Positions 46,081-57,317 of a stretch of DNA of 64,000 nucleotides are shown piece after piece. Numbering within the stretch: position 1 is the stretch's first letter; every line of letters begins with the position of its first letter. The stretch comes from Stenogyne calaminthoides. Taxonomy: Eukaryota > Streptophyta > Magnoliopsida > Lamiales > Lamiaceae. Below the pieces are notes generated by a model. The model was given only the letters and a program-made list of their open reading frames with translations. It was not told the origin of the DNA and ran no database searches. The stretch spans positions 22,349,758 through 22,413,757 of the forward strand of contig JBBCBC010000022.1 in assembly GCA_037126765.1 (NCBI GenBank), in the 5' to 3' direction. The position numbers were made by a program, and so were the translations under genes.

Positions 46081-46090
46081 CCCCCCCTCA
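46081..46090 (-). promoter_or_regulatory. T1 polypurine tract
   Basis: tgaggggggg on the minus strand next to the 3' LTR; primes plus-strand DNA synthesis in this element type. Confidence 0.7.
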
Positions 46091-47966
46091 AAATGAGAGT
46101 GAATATTCAAGAGTCTCATTTTAGACTTGAAATTGTTGAAGATGGCTGGTAGTAGTGGCTTGGTCAACATGTCAACCGAATTTTCCTCATTTGGTAGATG
46201 GATGATTTTGAGGATTCCTTCTTTAACTTTGTCTCTTGTGAAGTGGCAATCTATGGATATGTGCTTGCTGTTGTCATGAAGGCATGAATTAAGAGCCATT
46301 TGAAATGTTGATTTGCTGTCAGTGTATATTAATGTTGGGAGTTGGACAGGTACCCTCAAGTCCTTCAAGATATACAGAATCCATTGAGCTTCACATGCAG
46401 TGGTTGCCATGGCCCTATACTCTGCCTCAGCTGATGATCTACTTACTGTATTCTGCTTTTGGACTTCCATGATATGAATGAGTTGCCCAAGTATATAGCA
46501 TAACCTGTTACACTTTTCCTTATTTCTATACATCTAGCCCAATCACTGTCAGTATATGAGTATAACTTAAAATCATTTGAAATTGAATAAAAAATACCCA
46601 AACCTGGAGTTCCTTTCAAGTATCTCAACACTCTGTGTACAACACTCATATGCTCTTTTGATGGATTACTCATGAATTGAGATAGAGATTGGACTGCATA
46701 AGATATGTCAGTTCTTGTAATAGTTAGATAAAATAACTTTGCAACTATTTTTTTGTAAAGTGTTGGATCAGTTCTCTTGGTCTCATCAGCTTGAACAAGC
46801 TGTAGTTTTGAATCCATTGGTGTACTGCATGGCTTACTTCCTAAATAACCAAAATCAGTCAAAAGATCTAAAGTGTATTTTCTTTACATAAAATAAGGCC
46901 TTTTTCTGATCTGGCTACCTCTATGCCAAACATGTATTTCAAAACACCTAAATCCTTGATGGTGAACTTTTGATGTAAAAAGGTTTTGACAAAATTGATT
47001 TCATCCATTGTGTCACCAGCCACAATAAGATCATCAACATAACAAACAATAATAGTCAATGTAGCTTCAGTTTTTTTTTAAAACAAAGAATTATCAGCCT
47101 GTGACTGTACATAGCCAATATCAAGCAAAGAATCTGACAATTTGGTGAACCATTGTTTGGAAGCTTGTTTTATCCCATAGAGACTTTTATTTAACTTACA
47201 AACTCTGGTGTCAGTGTCCATACAATATCCAGGGGGAGGTGTCATATAAATTTCTTCAATTAAGTCACCATGCAAGAAAGCATTGTTGACATCTAACTGA
47301 TGAATAAACCAGTTTCTAGCAATAACAACATATAAAAGTATCATGACAATTGTAATTTTAGTACCAACCTAGCTTTATATCTCTATATAGAACCATCTTG
47401 TTTATATTTTATCTTATAAACCCATTTACACCCAATGCAATCTCTATTTGGTGGCAAGAAAACCAAAGTCCATGTCTTAGTTCTTTCTAAGGCATCTAAC
47501 TCAGATTTCATAGCTTACTGCCAATTAGATTTATCTTTTGCTTGTTTATAAGTTTTAGGTTCATGGTTTTGAGAGAGTGAAGCTGTAAACACTTTGTGAG
47601 AGTGAGATAATCTGAAAGTGGTCAGATAATCAGAGATATCATACTGTTTTCCAGCAGAAATAAGCATATTTGCCTCAGATTGTTCATGTTCAAGAGATTT
47701 AGGCAAAGTGGTCTCATAGACTTTCAAGTAAGCAGGTTGAGACCTAGACCTAGAGGATCTCCTAATAGGATTATCATGCATAGTATCATCAAAAGTATGA
47801 GTATTGATTTTCAGATTATCAGTGTCAACAACATCAAAAAAAAGAAGAAGACAGTTGTTCAGAAATCTTATCAAGAACATCTTGATGGTGCAAAGAAACA
47901 GTAGGAACAGTATTATCAACAGAACTATCAATAACAGGAGGTGTAACAGTAATAATATCATCAGTA
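46091..47966 (-). pseudogene. T1 RT-RNase H remnant
   Basis: Downstream half of the polyprotein, read leftward from the solo LTR. Linker rich in Ser/Arg (RRSSRSRSQPAYLKVYE, about 47770-47720), then RT with HQLDVNNAFLHGDLIEEIYM (47300-47240), KLNKSLYGIKQASKQW, an intact YVDD box in CYVDDLIVAGDT (47045-47010), and RNase H with YSYTDSDWARCIEIRKSVTG (46565-46505), SSAEAEYRAMATTACEAQW (46440-46385) and STFQMALN to MLTKPLLPAIF. Stops or frameshifts lie near 47855, 47515, 47345, 47065, 46865 and 46440. The key aspartates remain but the frame is broken. Confidence 0.88.
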
Positions 47967-49855
47967 TGTTGGGGTTATACTGAAAGGTATGCTTTTACTT
48001 TGTATAACCAAACTGAATTTCTGTCTTATTTGCTGAAATAAATTATTTATCACTGTTGCTTTAAATATTATTGAATGTTACATATATTTACTGCATAACT
48101 GTTCAATAAATAGTACGTGTTACATTGTAGTTAATTTAGTGATACCAGATCACAGACGATTAAATTAACAGTCCCTTTTAACCAAAAGTACAAAATTCAC
48201 AACCCAGATGACAATGAACAATCCATTGTAAAAGGTTGAAGTGTAAGGCTCAGATTGACTTGTCTTGACCAAGAGATTACACTAGTGCATTATGATGCGC
48301 CGAATAGGACCTACAAGAGGATAAATTCTTCAGTACTGAATATAGAAGAATTAGACCTCAGTAGTTCGTTATTTCTTAATCTCCGTTCCTTAAATAGGAT
48401 CGTGTGAAATTAATAATTATTGCTTTGACTTATGATGGGTAGAGAATCAATGTGGTTCAATACTTTATATCTTGGGTAATATTATTAGTTACATGACGAT
48501 TGCTAAGATTTAATACGGAGAATCTTGTGCAAGTATGTCTTGCTTGATTTGTCCCCTTGGGAGGCTCAGAAGTTTTATCATACTAAATCTTGCAAGTGGA
48601 ACTAGTTTCCGGGATGGATAATAATGTTGAGAAGTTCCTTAACCAAGAAAAAAGATATTAATTAATGTGAAGCTATTTCAGTGGCTTAAATTAATTAATG
48701 GACTGGATAATCTTAAACGCGAGAAAAAATAATCGGGAGCCATATTAACAATAATATGGGTTAAGATGGATAGTGCAATATTAATTATGTAGTGGGATTA
48801 ATTAATATTTATGGGTTTGAATAATATTGTGGCTCAATATTGATAATTCGAAGTCCATTGGAAGGTCCAATCTTAATTCTCCTAAAGGCCCCTCAAGTAG
48901 CCCAAAGATAAAGTCCAATAAATGAAAAGGTGTTTAAAATAAAATAAATTATTGTTGCCTAATTTTTCTAATAATTTCGAAAATAATAAATATAAAGGGG
49001 AGAAAGATTTTCTTTGAATTTTATTATGGAATGAAGACTCGTTTCAAAAAATAAATTATGGAATGAAGTTAAGTATTCTTGGAATACAAGATTATCTCAT
49101 TAAATTCAAGAAATCTCTCACTTGGTTATTTATTAAGTGTTTTTCGAAAATTTGAATAAAATAAGGAAAGGAAAGATTTTCTTGATTTTCTTGAAATGAT
49201 ATTATGGAAGATATGTATTCTTGAAATACAATAATATCTCATAAATTCAAGAAGATCCAAATCTTGGATTCCTACTCCTTGTTTTTTTCGAAAATTCAAT
49301 AATATAAGGAGGTGAGATTTTTGTGGAATATTTTAATTATGGAGAAAAGAATATATAAGATATATGCAAGATTTCTTGGAGATTAAGAAAAAGATTTTCC
49401 CATATAATTTTCTACCCTAAATTTTGACCACCACCCTATGTATAAATATGGGATGAATTTTTCATTCCCAATGCAATTCCATGTTTTGGAAAAATTAGAA
49501 ATCCAGAAAGGTGGTACAACATAATTTTTATTTTTCCTTTTGTTAATTGTTCGCGAGCATCCTACCACCGGATTGTTGAGCAAGGACGAGGGAATACTTG
49601 AGAAGGCTCTTTGGGTTTGTTCATGTGAACGGGATATCCATCTTCTCAACGGTTGTCACTCCAAGAGGTTAGTTCACGTAAACTCCTAACAATTCCGCAT
49701 GCGTGGGATTTATGTGGCTTGTTTATATGCATGATTTGTTGTTGAATTATTATTTGAATTAATATAGGATTAATTCATGCTAGAAATAATTGTTAGAATT
49801 AAATTTGTATTTAAATATTCACCCCGAATAGATCCAGACAATTAGTTCCCCAACA
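47967..49855 (+). mobile_element. B-family solo LTR (1889 bp)
   Basis: A complete LTR of the B family: starts tgttggggttatactg and ends gttccccaaca. Flanked by the 5-bp duplication cagta (47962-47966 and 49856-49860), with no internal region. It is the product of recombination between the two LTRs of an element that had inserted into T1. TATA box tataaata at 49441-49448. Confidence 0.93.
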
Positions 49856-49860
49856 CAGTA

Positions 49861-50852
49861 GAATCACTATCAGAATTTAAAAAAGAATTCTTAGCAATCA
49901 ATTGTTGAACAAATTCATGAGTTCCTTTCTTATCAGCATATGGGAAAATATGCTCATAAAAGACCACAATTCTAGAGATAAAGACCTTACCAGAAGACAA
50001 ATCTAGTAACTTATATCCCTTTGTACCAAAAGGGTAACCTAGAAAAACACATTTGACAGCTCTAGGATCAAACTTGTTTCTATTTCCAGATAAAGTGTTA
50101 GCAAAGCACAAACAGCCAAAACATCTCAGAATTGAATAATCAGGCAACCTACCATAAATTTTTTCAAAAGGAGACACATTATTGAGAATCTCAGTAGGCA
50201 TCCTATTAATCAAATAAGCAGCAGCTAAAATGCAGTCACTCCAGTAAGTAATAGACAAAGAAGATTGAAATAATAAGGCTCTAGCAACTTGTAAAAGGTG
50301 TTGGTGCTTTCTTTCCACCAAACCATTCTGTTGTGGTGTCTCCACACAGGAGGTTTGGTGTAAGATGCCCAACTTGTGATAAAAATCATAAAGCGAAAAT
50401 TCTGAGCCATTATCACTTCTTAAAACCTTAATTTTCTTTTGAAATTGAGTGAGGACCATGTTATAAATTTTTTCCAAGGAAGACCTCACATCAGATTTTG
50501 ACTTTAACAAATAGATCCAAGTACATCTTGAGAAATCATCAACAATTGTTAGAAAATATCTAACATCAGTGTAAGAAGTAATAGAGAAAGGACCCCATAT
50601 GTCACAATGTATAAGATCAAAACAATCTAAAGGTGTAGAAACACTAATAGGAAAAAGTTTCTTTTTCTGTTTAGCAAGGGGACAAATAGTACAATGATCA
50701 TGAATATCAAGAGACCTTAACCCTAAACTCTTTATTTGTAACATGCTAGTAGGAGACATATGCCCTAATCTACTATGCCAAAGTGTAAAAGTACCAGTAT
50801 TAGCAGAACTAGCAGCTGAATGTACAGAATGAGATACTTTAAGCAGGTACAA
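49861..50852 (-). pseudogene. T1 pre-integrase and integrase
   Basis: A frame of about 330 codons that runs into the solo LTR. GAG-pre-integrase: TLWHSRLGHMSPTSMLQI (about 50790-50735). Integrase zinc-binding His/Cys follow, then the core with FDLIHCDIWGPFSITSYTD, FLTIVDDFSRCTWIYLLKSK (first two Asp regions), RSDNGSEF and QQNGLVERKHQHLLQ (the Glu of the D,D-35-E site). The sequence is uninterrupted from 50852 to the insertion point, so the integrase half of T1 is better preserved than its RT half. The frame starts at an internal Met, not at a true gene start. Confidence 0.88.
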
Positions 50853-50919
50853 GCTGTTGGGAAGTAACTATTGCATTAGCAGACCTATCCTTCCCTTTAT
50901 TACCCCTTGGACCCTTCCA

Positions 50920-51767
50920 AGTAACCTATCAGCTCAAAACATCTATCAACAGAGTGCCCAGTACCATTACAATGTGTACACTTTAACCCATTTTTCTTGT
51001 CCTTATTAAACTTAGAGTTATTAGCTTACATGACAACGAATTCAGGAAGAACAGGACTAGACATACTTAAGGCTCTCTGCGATTCTTCTTTCAATAAAAA
51101 AGAATACACCTTAGCTAAAGGAGGAAAAGGTTTATGCAGCAAGAATTGGCTACGAATAGCAGCATAGGATTCACTAAGCCCAATCAAGAATTTCATAACA
51201 CAGTCTTGTTCTTGAGCATTAGCTAACTGTCTAAGAAGATCACAAGTGCAGTTGGCCATAACACCACAATGACATGAAAAAATAGGCTTATGACTAACAT
51301 GCTCATCCTTCAAATACTTGAATTCATTATAGTAATTCACCAAAGGTTTAGAACCCTGAGCAATGTTGGTTAAAGATTTTTCAAGCTGAAAAATCCTAGT
51401 CAAGTCAGAACATTCATAGCGAGCAATTAACTCAACCCAAACTTCTCTAGTAGTGTGAAAGTACCTTAATGTCTTCTTGATGTCAGGAGATACGGAATTG
51501 AGGATCCACTGCAGAACAAGTTCATTGGCGCGGACATAGGCCGCATACACCGCCCTATCTTCATCTGGACTCGAAACAGGAACAGACATCCACCAGGGGC
51601 AGCTTGTTCTTCATACTCAGACCACGGGCCACCGATTGCCGTCAGGAAATGAAATTCGTTCCATCCAAAGGCTCTAAAGCAATTGACACCGCCGGATTGT
51701 CATTGTGATGAAGCAAATACGGAGAAAGCGGATTAACCGCTGGATCAAGTGAAACATTCGTCGCCAT
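50920..51767 (-). pseudogene. T1 gag with zinc knuckle
   Basis: ATG at 51767 (MATNVSLDPAVNPLSPYLLH), an in-frame stop near 51635 and a frameshift, then a 187-codon frame (51589-51026) with LVLQWILNSVSPDIKKTLRY, FQLEKSLTNIAQGSKPLVNY and CHCGVMANCTCDLL. After another stop, a CCHC zinc knuckle reads CTHCNGTGHSVDRCFELIGY (about 50980-50920). Typical plant Copia gag of the retrotran_gag/UBN2 type. Confidence 0.85.
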
Positions 51768-51980
51768 CGAACAATAATCACTAAGAACTGGAATAAATTG
51801 TCGATATCGAATAAAAACCGAACGAATTCAGAACAAAACCGAACAAGAATAGAAATTTCAACAAAGATTGTTGAAAATAAAATAAAAAACTTCGATTCTA
51901 ATGAATCGATAACAGAAAATGAGTGTAAAACTCTAAATCAGACGCGGAAGCAAGAAGGATCGAATGGCATATCTAGCTAA

Positions 51981-51991
51981 AACTGATACCA
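51981..51991 (-). promoter_or_regulatory. T1 primer binding site
   Basis: tggtatcagtt on the minus strand directly after the 5' LTR; eight of its first bases match the tRNA-iMet type site of the other Copia elements, then diverge. Confidence 0.65.
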
Positions 51992-52243
51992 TCTTAACAA
52001 TATGGAACAAATTCAAGAAAAATGAAAGAGGAACTATATTGATTGAAGAGAGATTTTCTGAGAGTTTACAAATTTGGGGAAAAATGATATGAAAAGATAA
52101 AAAAGAAATAAACTAACTAATGTGATTTTTATAAGTGGAGATACAAGTAACCTCCTATAACTAATTCCACTTTGACACTTTATTAATAGGATAGCAACTT
52201 TACAAGAAGGAGTGAAAAGTGAGTAGCACTTTTACTCTTGAGA
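51992..52243 (-). repeat. 5' LTR of T1 (252 bp)
   Basis: Partner of 45836-46080. On the minus strand it runs from tctcaagagta to ttgttaaga. Confidence 0.9.
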
Positions 52244-52248
52244 TATTG

Positions 52249-52637
52249 CTCAAGATTTTTTATGAGAGCCCATCATAAATCTCATTTTTGAATTTGTGAC
52301 GAACTTCTCCTGTAGCTAAGCAACATGATTAGCGCGAAGGCTCGTCTACTGGCTGTTGACCAGTTCGCAACAACTCGAGCTCGTCGAAAATCACAATTCA
52401 CAACATGAAGATCATCGCATATCTTGAAAAATGAAATTTTTTGGTCTTAATGTGGCAAACTCTGCGATGACATTATCAACCGGCCCGTCGCACAATCTTG
52501 CCATTTTTGCCGATATTAGACTAAAATTGGACAGTCTTTCAAATTTTCGTACTATCGACGAAATTCAATTTTTTTGGGATGTTTTATAGAATCTCAAAAG
52601 ACTGTGAGACTAAATGTAATGCTAAAATTCCATTTAG
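52249..52637. other. Spacer between T1 and E1
   Basis: No gene seen. Contains several gtgacgaac, gcgatgac and cgtcgcac motifs and may, together with 45690-45830, be the old CACTA-like repeat into which T1 inserted. Weak evidence. Confidence 0.3.
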
Positions 52638-52768
52638 ACGTATCCCTAACAATCTGGACGAAAATAGGCTAATTAAGAAAGGAAACAATAATTAGTTACA
52701 TTAATTGAGAATAAAAGAAATATGGAAAGTGTATCACTATTAGCCGTGAGATAATATTAAATCTTTCA
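52638..52768 (-). repeat. First 131 bp of the E1 5' LTR, inverted
   Basis: Reverse complement of 59775-59905 with few differences: for example ttagccgtgagataatatta here against taatattatcttacggctaa-type sequence in the 3' LTR. It ends ctttca (complement of the LTR start tgaaag) followed by gagtt, the complement of the target duplication. It marks one end of an inversion. Confidence 0.88.
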
Positions 52769-52889
52769 GAGTTTGTGTTAAAATGGTATAAAATGAATAT
52801 TGATGGCAACTATATATACCTCTACATGTAATATATTTGTGTTAGCTATTTTCCAAAATCACATACGTTTCTTAATTTGTAGTAGCTTT

Positions 52890-53310
52890 TGTTTGTCCGG
52901 CTGGGGAGGGCCTTTTGTTGGAAGCGGAATTAATGGTATGTCTATGTTGGTCGAATATATGGATCGAGCCTGACTTAACTTTGGTGGTCAAGGCATTGCA
53001 GAGTGGAAATTCAGTTGTATTTTGGAGGATTCAGAGCCTTTGGAGTTCGGTGATAACTATATATGAAGAGAGACGGATAAACATATTTGTGTCTCAAATA
53101 TTTTCAGAGAAGGGGTGGAGACTTGTATGGGATATTGTCCAAATTTTATTGTTTCATAGCTTTATAGTGACATGTCTAGAGAACATTTTCTTACCTTTAG
53201 ATAATTTTGATCTTCTTTTACATTTATCTTTTAAGAGGAGCTACATTTTTACCTTGACTAGAGATTTTTTCCAAGGAGGGTTTTACCCTAGCAAGGAGGC
53301 CAAAATATGA
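52890..53310 (+). pseudogene. RNase H-like (RVT_3) fragment
   Basis: The frame 52915-53310 has EAELMVCLCW, then WIEPDLTLVVKALQSGNSVV, WRIQSLWSSV and INIFVSQIFSEKG. This follows the pattern of the plant RNase H-like domain found in LINE-type retroelements and related proteins: an Ala-Glu-Leu start, a (V)E-D-S block followed by VV.AL..G, and an (I)HIFREGN block. The final aspartate and downstream part are not recognisable. It lies inside the inverted segment, so originally it had the opposite orientation relative to E1. Confidence 0.45.
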
Positions 53311-53759
53311 CTCCAAGTTTTTTGTTTGTTTTTATATTATGCCTCATTCGTCTAGGCCATTTTTCAAAAACCTTTATTTTTAATATTAACTTTTTCTTTT
53401 AATATTTTGAGATCAAAATAATCCTAAAATTTAAACAAAAAAATGGTTTTATAAACGAGACAATGCTCCACTTCATTGTGTAAGACGTTTTCATACATGA
53501 GAGGGTGCTCCATTTAAATATTTACATCATACTTTTCTTTAAAACATACTTGGTTTGTAGTTTCATAAGTTCATGAGTCATATAGTACAATAAACAAGAT
53601 CCTTCTCATACAAATTCTGATCTACGTTTTTTACTCAACCGTAAACCTATGATTTGTCTAATTAATCTCTTTCATACCATTTTCATGCTAGTGACTGCAT
53701 AATGACAAAATTTATACGTCAATTGAAATTAAAATTAAAAGATTTATGATTTTTTTTTA

Positions 53760-53874
53760 TCTATGATTCTTTGTATATATGGGATTTATTCTACACTTGT
53801 AAATCAATACAGAAATATTCTCCAACCTTCTTCTCTGCGTGTGTTCTTGGTTTTCTTCATGGCACCAGAGCAGG
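53760..53874 (+). repeat. Last 100 bp of the E1 5' LTR plus primer binding site
   Basis: 53760-53859 matches the end of the 3' LTR (59914-60013) from tctatgattctttgtata to ttggttttcttca. The PBS-like tggcaccagagcagg follows at 53860-53874. Together with the inverted 131 bp it accounts for all but about 8 bp of the 239-bp LTR. Confidence 0.88.
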
Positions 53875-53946
53875 TTGAAGATCAATTGGCTTCCGCATAA
53901 TTTTTTTAACATCCAAACCTTATTCAGTTTCCCATCATATTAAATT

Positions 53947-55205
53947 ATGTCAAAGAAGGACGACGAGAGGTCCGATTCGAAAACCACTACTTCGACTAAG
54001 GTAGACGTGATGCCTCCATATTACATCTCTTGATCTGATAATCCAAACCTCGTTTTTACAAGCGATCCTCTCAATGACGGAAATTACATAGATTGGGCTG
54101 GCGAAATGAGTAACGCTCTCTACGCGAAGAACAAACGTTGTTTTGCTGATGGATCTCTCCAAATACCTGCTGAAGGCTCATCGGAATCATTGTTATGGAA
54201 GCGGTGCAATGCCATGATTAGGGGTTGGTTGCACAGTGCAATGGACAAAGAAATACGCAGTAGCGTAAAACATGCCAAAACAGCACGCGAAGTGTGGGAG
54301 GATCTCCAGGAACGGTTAGGTAGTGAAAGTGCTCCTAGGGCATTTAAACCAAAACGAGCAATCACACTCACTCGACAAGAGAAGTTGTCGGTCTCTGCAT
54401 ATTATACCAAACTCAAAGGTTTGTGGGATGAGTTTGAGTCCGTCTCTCCGGTTCCTAAATGCAAGTGTAGTGGCTATTCTTGTGATGTTCCCAAACAGTT
54501 AACTGCGATGAGAGAAAGGGAGCGCTTGACGAGTTTCTTATGGGCCTAGATGAGAATTACGGAACAGTTAAAACCTAAATTTTGAGCATAAAACCCACCA
54601 TTTCTCTTGGAGCAGCTGTTTCACATCGTCTCTAAAGACGAGAAACAGAAGCAAATATCAGCCACTAGAAAGATGATTGTTGAGGCTGCTGCCTTTCAAA
54701 TGCAAGGGGCACGGCGTCAAGACAAAGGTGGAGGATAACAAATGGAGAATGGACGTGAATCCAAGAAATGCACTCACTGTGGAAGGCTATATCACACAGT
54801 GGATGAATGCTATGAAATTATTGGGTACAAAAAATCGTGAGAAAGGCGGACGTGAAAGCAACAAGAAAGAAGACTCATGGAACTAGGGAAAAGGTTCTGG
54901 GAAATCTGCTCAAGTTGCAGCAGGCATTAGTTCAATTCAGGGATTAACTGCCGACCAATATTTGAGTCTTGTGAATTATTTCTGCAAAGGTATTGGTGAA
55001 CCACAAGCTGCCCGTGAAGAATATCCATCCACAATCAATATGGCAGGTAAAATTGATTACTTGAGGCCCTGGATAATTGATTCCGGGGAAACAAAATATA
55101 TTACATGTGATAGAAGAGTTCTTGAGAATGAAACAGGGGCGAATAATGAAATGCCGGTGAAAATAGCAAATGGCGCAACTATATATCCCAGTCAAGAGTA
55201 TCGGT
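53947..55205 (+). pseudogene. E1 gag and protease remnant
   Basis: Starts MSKKDDERSDSKTTT at 53947, has a stop at 54030, then DPLNDGNYIDWAGEMSNALY, LHSAMDKEIRSSVKHAKTA and ITLTRQEKLSVSAYYTKLKG (54106-54540). After frameshifts the zinc knuckle CTHCGRLYHTVDECYEIIGY appears at about 54769-54828. The protease region WIIDSGETKYITCDRR (about 55070-55120) has Asp-Ser-Gly, an active-site variant. Broken by at least four stops or frameshifts. Confidence 0.82.
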
Positions 55206-55299
55206 GATGTAATTATGTCGAATGGGTTGAGATTGAATCGTGTCCTATATATTCCCAAATTCAATGCAATTTACTTCCGGATAGCAGATTAACGAAATA

Positions 55300-55821
55300 T
55301 TTGAATTGTGTGCTCACGTTCTTTTCGGATTTTGTATATTGCAGGACTTACCTTCGAGGAACCTGACTGGAGTGGGTAGACATTGCGATGATCTTTATTT
55401 CTTGGAGCCGGTGACCAAAGAAGGTATGGTCATGTCGGTGACCGTTGATTCAAAGATTTGGCATAAGAGATTAGGGCACACTTCAAGTTTAAAGTTGCAA
55501 AATTTTGATGGTTTTCGCAATAATAACGTTGAATATTGTGATTCTTATTTCAAGGCAAAACTTACTAAATTGACTTTTTCCCTTAGTAGCATACAAACTA
55601 ATTCTTATTTTGAGCTTATTCACTGTGACATTTGGGGTAGTTATCGTATCGCTTCTTTTTCGGGTGCACACTATTTTCTGTCAATTGTTGATGATTTTAG
55701 CAGAGGAGTTTCGGTTTTTCTTATGAAGCATAAGTCTGAAGCGGGTCATTTTTTGACATGTTTTTGCAATATGGTTCGTAATCAATATGGTAAAGGCATT
55801 AAAAGAATTCATGCAGATAAC
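55300..55821 (+). pseudogene. E1 pre-integrase and first part of integrase
   Basis: IWHKRLGHTSSLKLQNF (gag-pre-integrase), then FELIHCDIWGSYRIASFSGA and YFLSIVDDFSRGVSVFLMKH, ending KRIHADN exactly where the insertion begins. The zinc-binding cysteines are partly replaced. The core continues after the insertion at 57318. Confidence 0.83.
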
Positions 55822-57317
55822 ATGGTTGTAGGTCCTGAACTGGTTTTGTGAGGGTAGAAGTCTAGAGGGGAGGGGTGAATAGACTTCTATAACTTTTTGT
55901 GAGATCAGGTGTGGATATGCAAGTATGCCTGATCAGAGTGCGAGTGAAGCAGTACGGACTGATATCCGACTTACTGATTGCTTGAAGCAGATCAGTTCGG
56001 CGTCTATCAGTTCAACTGTTGGTGCGGAAGATAAGTTAACCCGTGTGAAAAACCAGTTTGCTCAAACCAGATTCTGAGTAATCTGTTTTTAGATCAGATG
56101 ACAAAGGGGTCAAGCTGATCGATCAGTTGCTTGGTGCAAATCTGATCCAGATTCAGAACATGCATGGAATATAAAGCAGGTAGTGTGCTAAGTGTGTAAA
56201 GCAGATAAATCACACAAGATTTATAGTGGTTCGGACAACTCGTCCTACGTCCACTCTTCCCTATCAGCAGGGGCACCCACTTAACCAATCTGGACTTAGA
56301 TTAATGTGTTAGTCCAACACATTACAATAGATGTTTCAAGAGTTCTCACTCAACAATCCTAGAGATCAGAAACTAGAAACCCTAGTCTGAAATCTTGCTA
56401 AACAAACTTAACCTAACTTGTGGGTTTGGGTATAATATTTGTATGTTCCAACTGGAATTCTATCCTAGTATTTGAGTAGCCTAAAGCTAGAGGATAAGAA
56501 TTTTATGCTAAGAACTTTATGGGATGAACACTTAGATAAAATCTTGAGTCGTGTTCTTCGTACGGAAATCTTGCTTGAGCTTGAGCTTGTATAATTTCCG
56601 TCACCTTAGAATGAAGGTTGATCCCATATTTATAGGCACAAAATCGAACTAGCCGTTGGAGAGCAATTTGAATTTCGGTCTATTTTAGGTAGGATTGCAG
56701 GCTTTATTTGACGTGCTCAGAGACGGCATGGCCGAAAGCATGCAAGCTTGTCCTTTGTAGCCGTTGGACTCTGAAGCGCTAGTCCTGCAAGTGTCAGTTC
56801 TGTACGTGCATGTCTTCTTCTCATTGGTTCACAATTACACAAATTCGGCACTTGATTTACTAACAAGATTGACATTCTTCTTGTCTGATTGACTTGGCTC
56901 GTACTAGGTAACTTGATGTAGTCACCTGATGGATCTGACTAGATCAGTTAAGACTGATCTGTCTACCTGGTTTGAATCTTCTGATGTAGGTTGTCTTAGC
57001 ACAACTTACAGATTTCTTCGTGTTATCTGATGTAGGTCTTCTGGTCTTGATGTCTTCTGATCTTCAGCTCTTCTGATCTTTAGCTTATCTGATCTTCTGA
57101 TCTTCAGCTTATCTGATCTTCTGATTATTTGATCATCAAGACTTAGCCTATACATATTGAAATCCCCCTCAATATGTGACCTATCTATTACATCAGCTGT
57201 CTATACAACTCAGCTGGTCATCCTATCTGATATCTAAGTCATCAGTCAGCTAACAGGTCTGATTGGTCCTATTACAATCTGTTTTGGAACTTTCATCGAA
57301 ACTATAAATTTTCCAAC
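55822..57317. mobile_element. Unclassified 1.5-kb non-coding insertion in E1
   Basis: Splits the integrase at the Asp-Asn-Gly motif; a 3-bp repeat aac flanks it (55819-55821, 57318-57320). No coding potential. Features: gtctagaggggaggggtgaa near the left end, the block ggttcggacaactcgtccta (about 56227), frequent tgatc/gatca motifs, a cttctgatcttcagctt mini-repeat array at 57030-57140, and the end aaattttccaac. It resembles widespread non-autonomous plant repeats, possibly LTR-derived, but I cannot place it. Confidence 0.6.

Larger units (their letters stand above)
45836..52243 (-). mobile_element. Copia element T1, complete borders, with nested solo LTR
   Basis: Minus-strand Copia element of about 4.5 kb without its insertion, with short LTRs (245 and 252 bp), PBS, gag with zinc knuckle, integrase, RT and RNase H. 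It is flanked by the 5-bp duplication tattg (45831-45835 and 52244-52248). The LTR ends are TC...GA rather than the usual TG...CA. A B-family solo LTR interrupts it at 47967-49855. Confidence 0.92.

Noticed and set aside
50225..50416. 63-codon minus-strand frame within the T1 integrase
   Set aside because: Out-of-frame shadow of the integrase.
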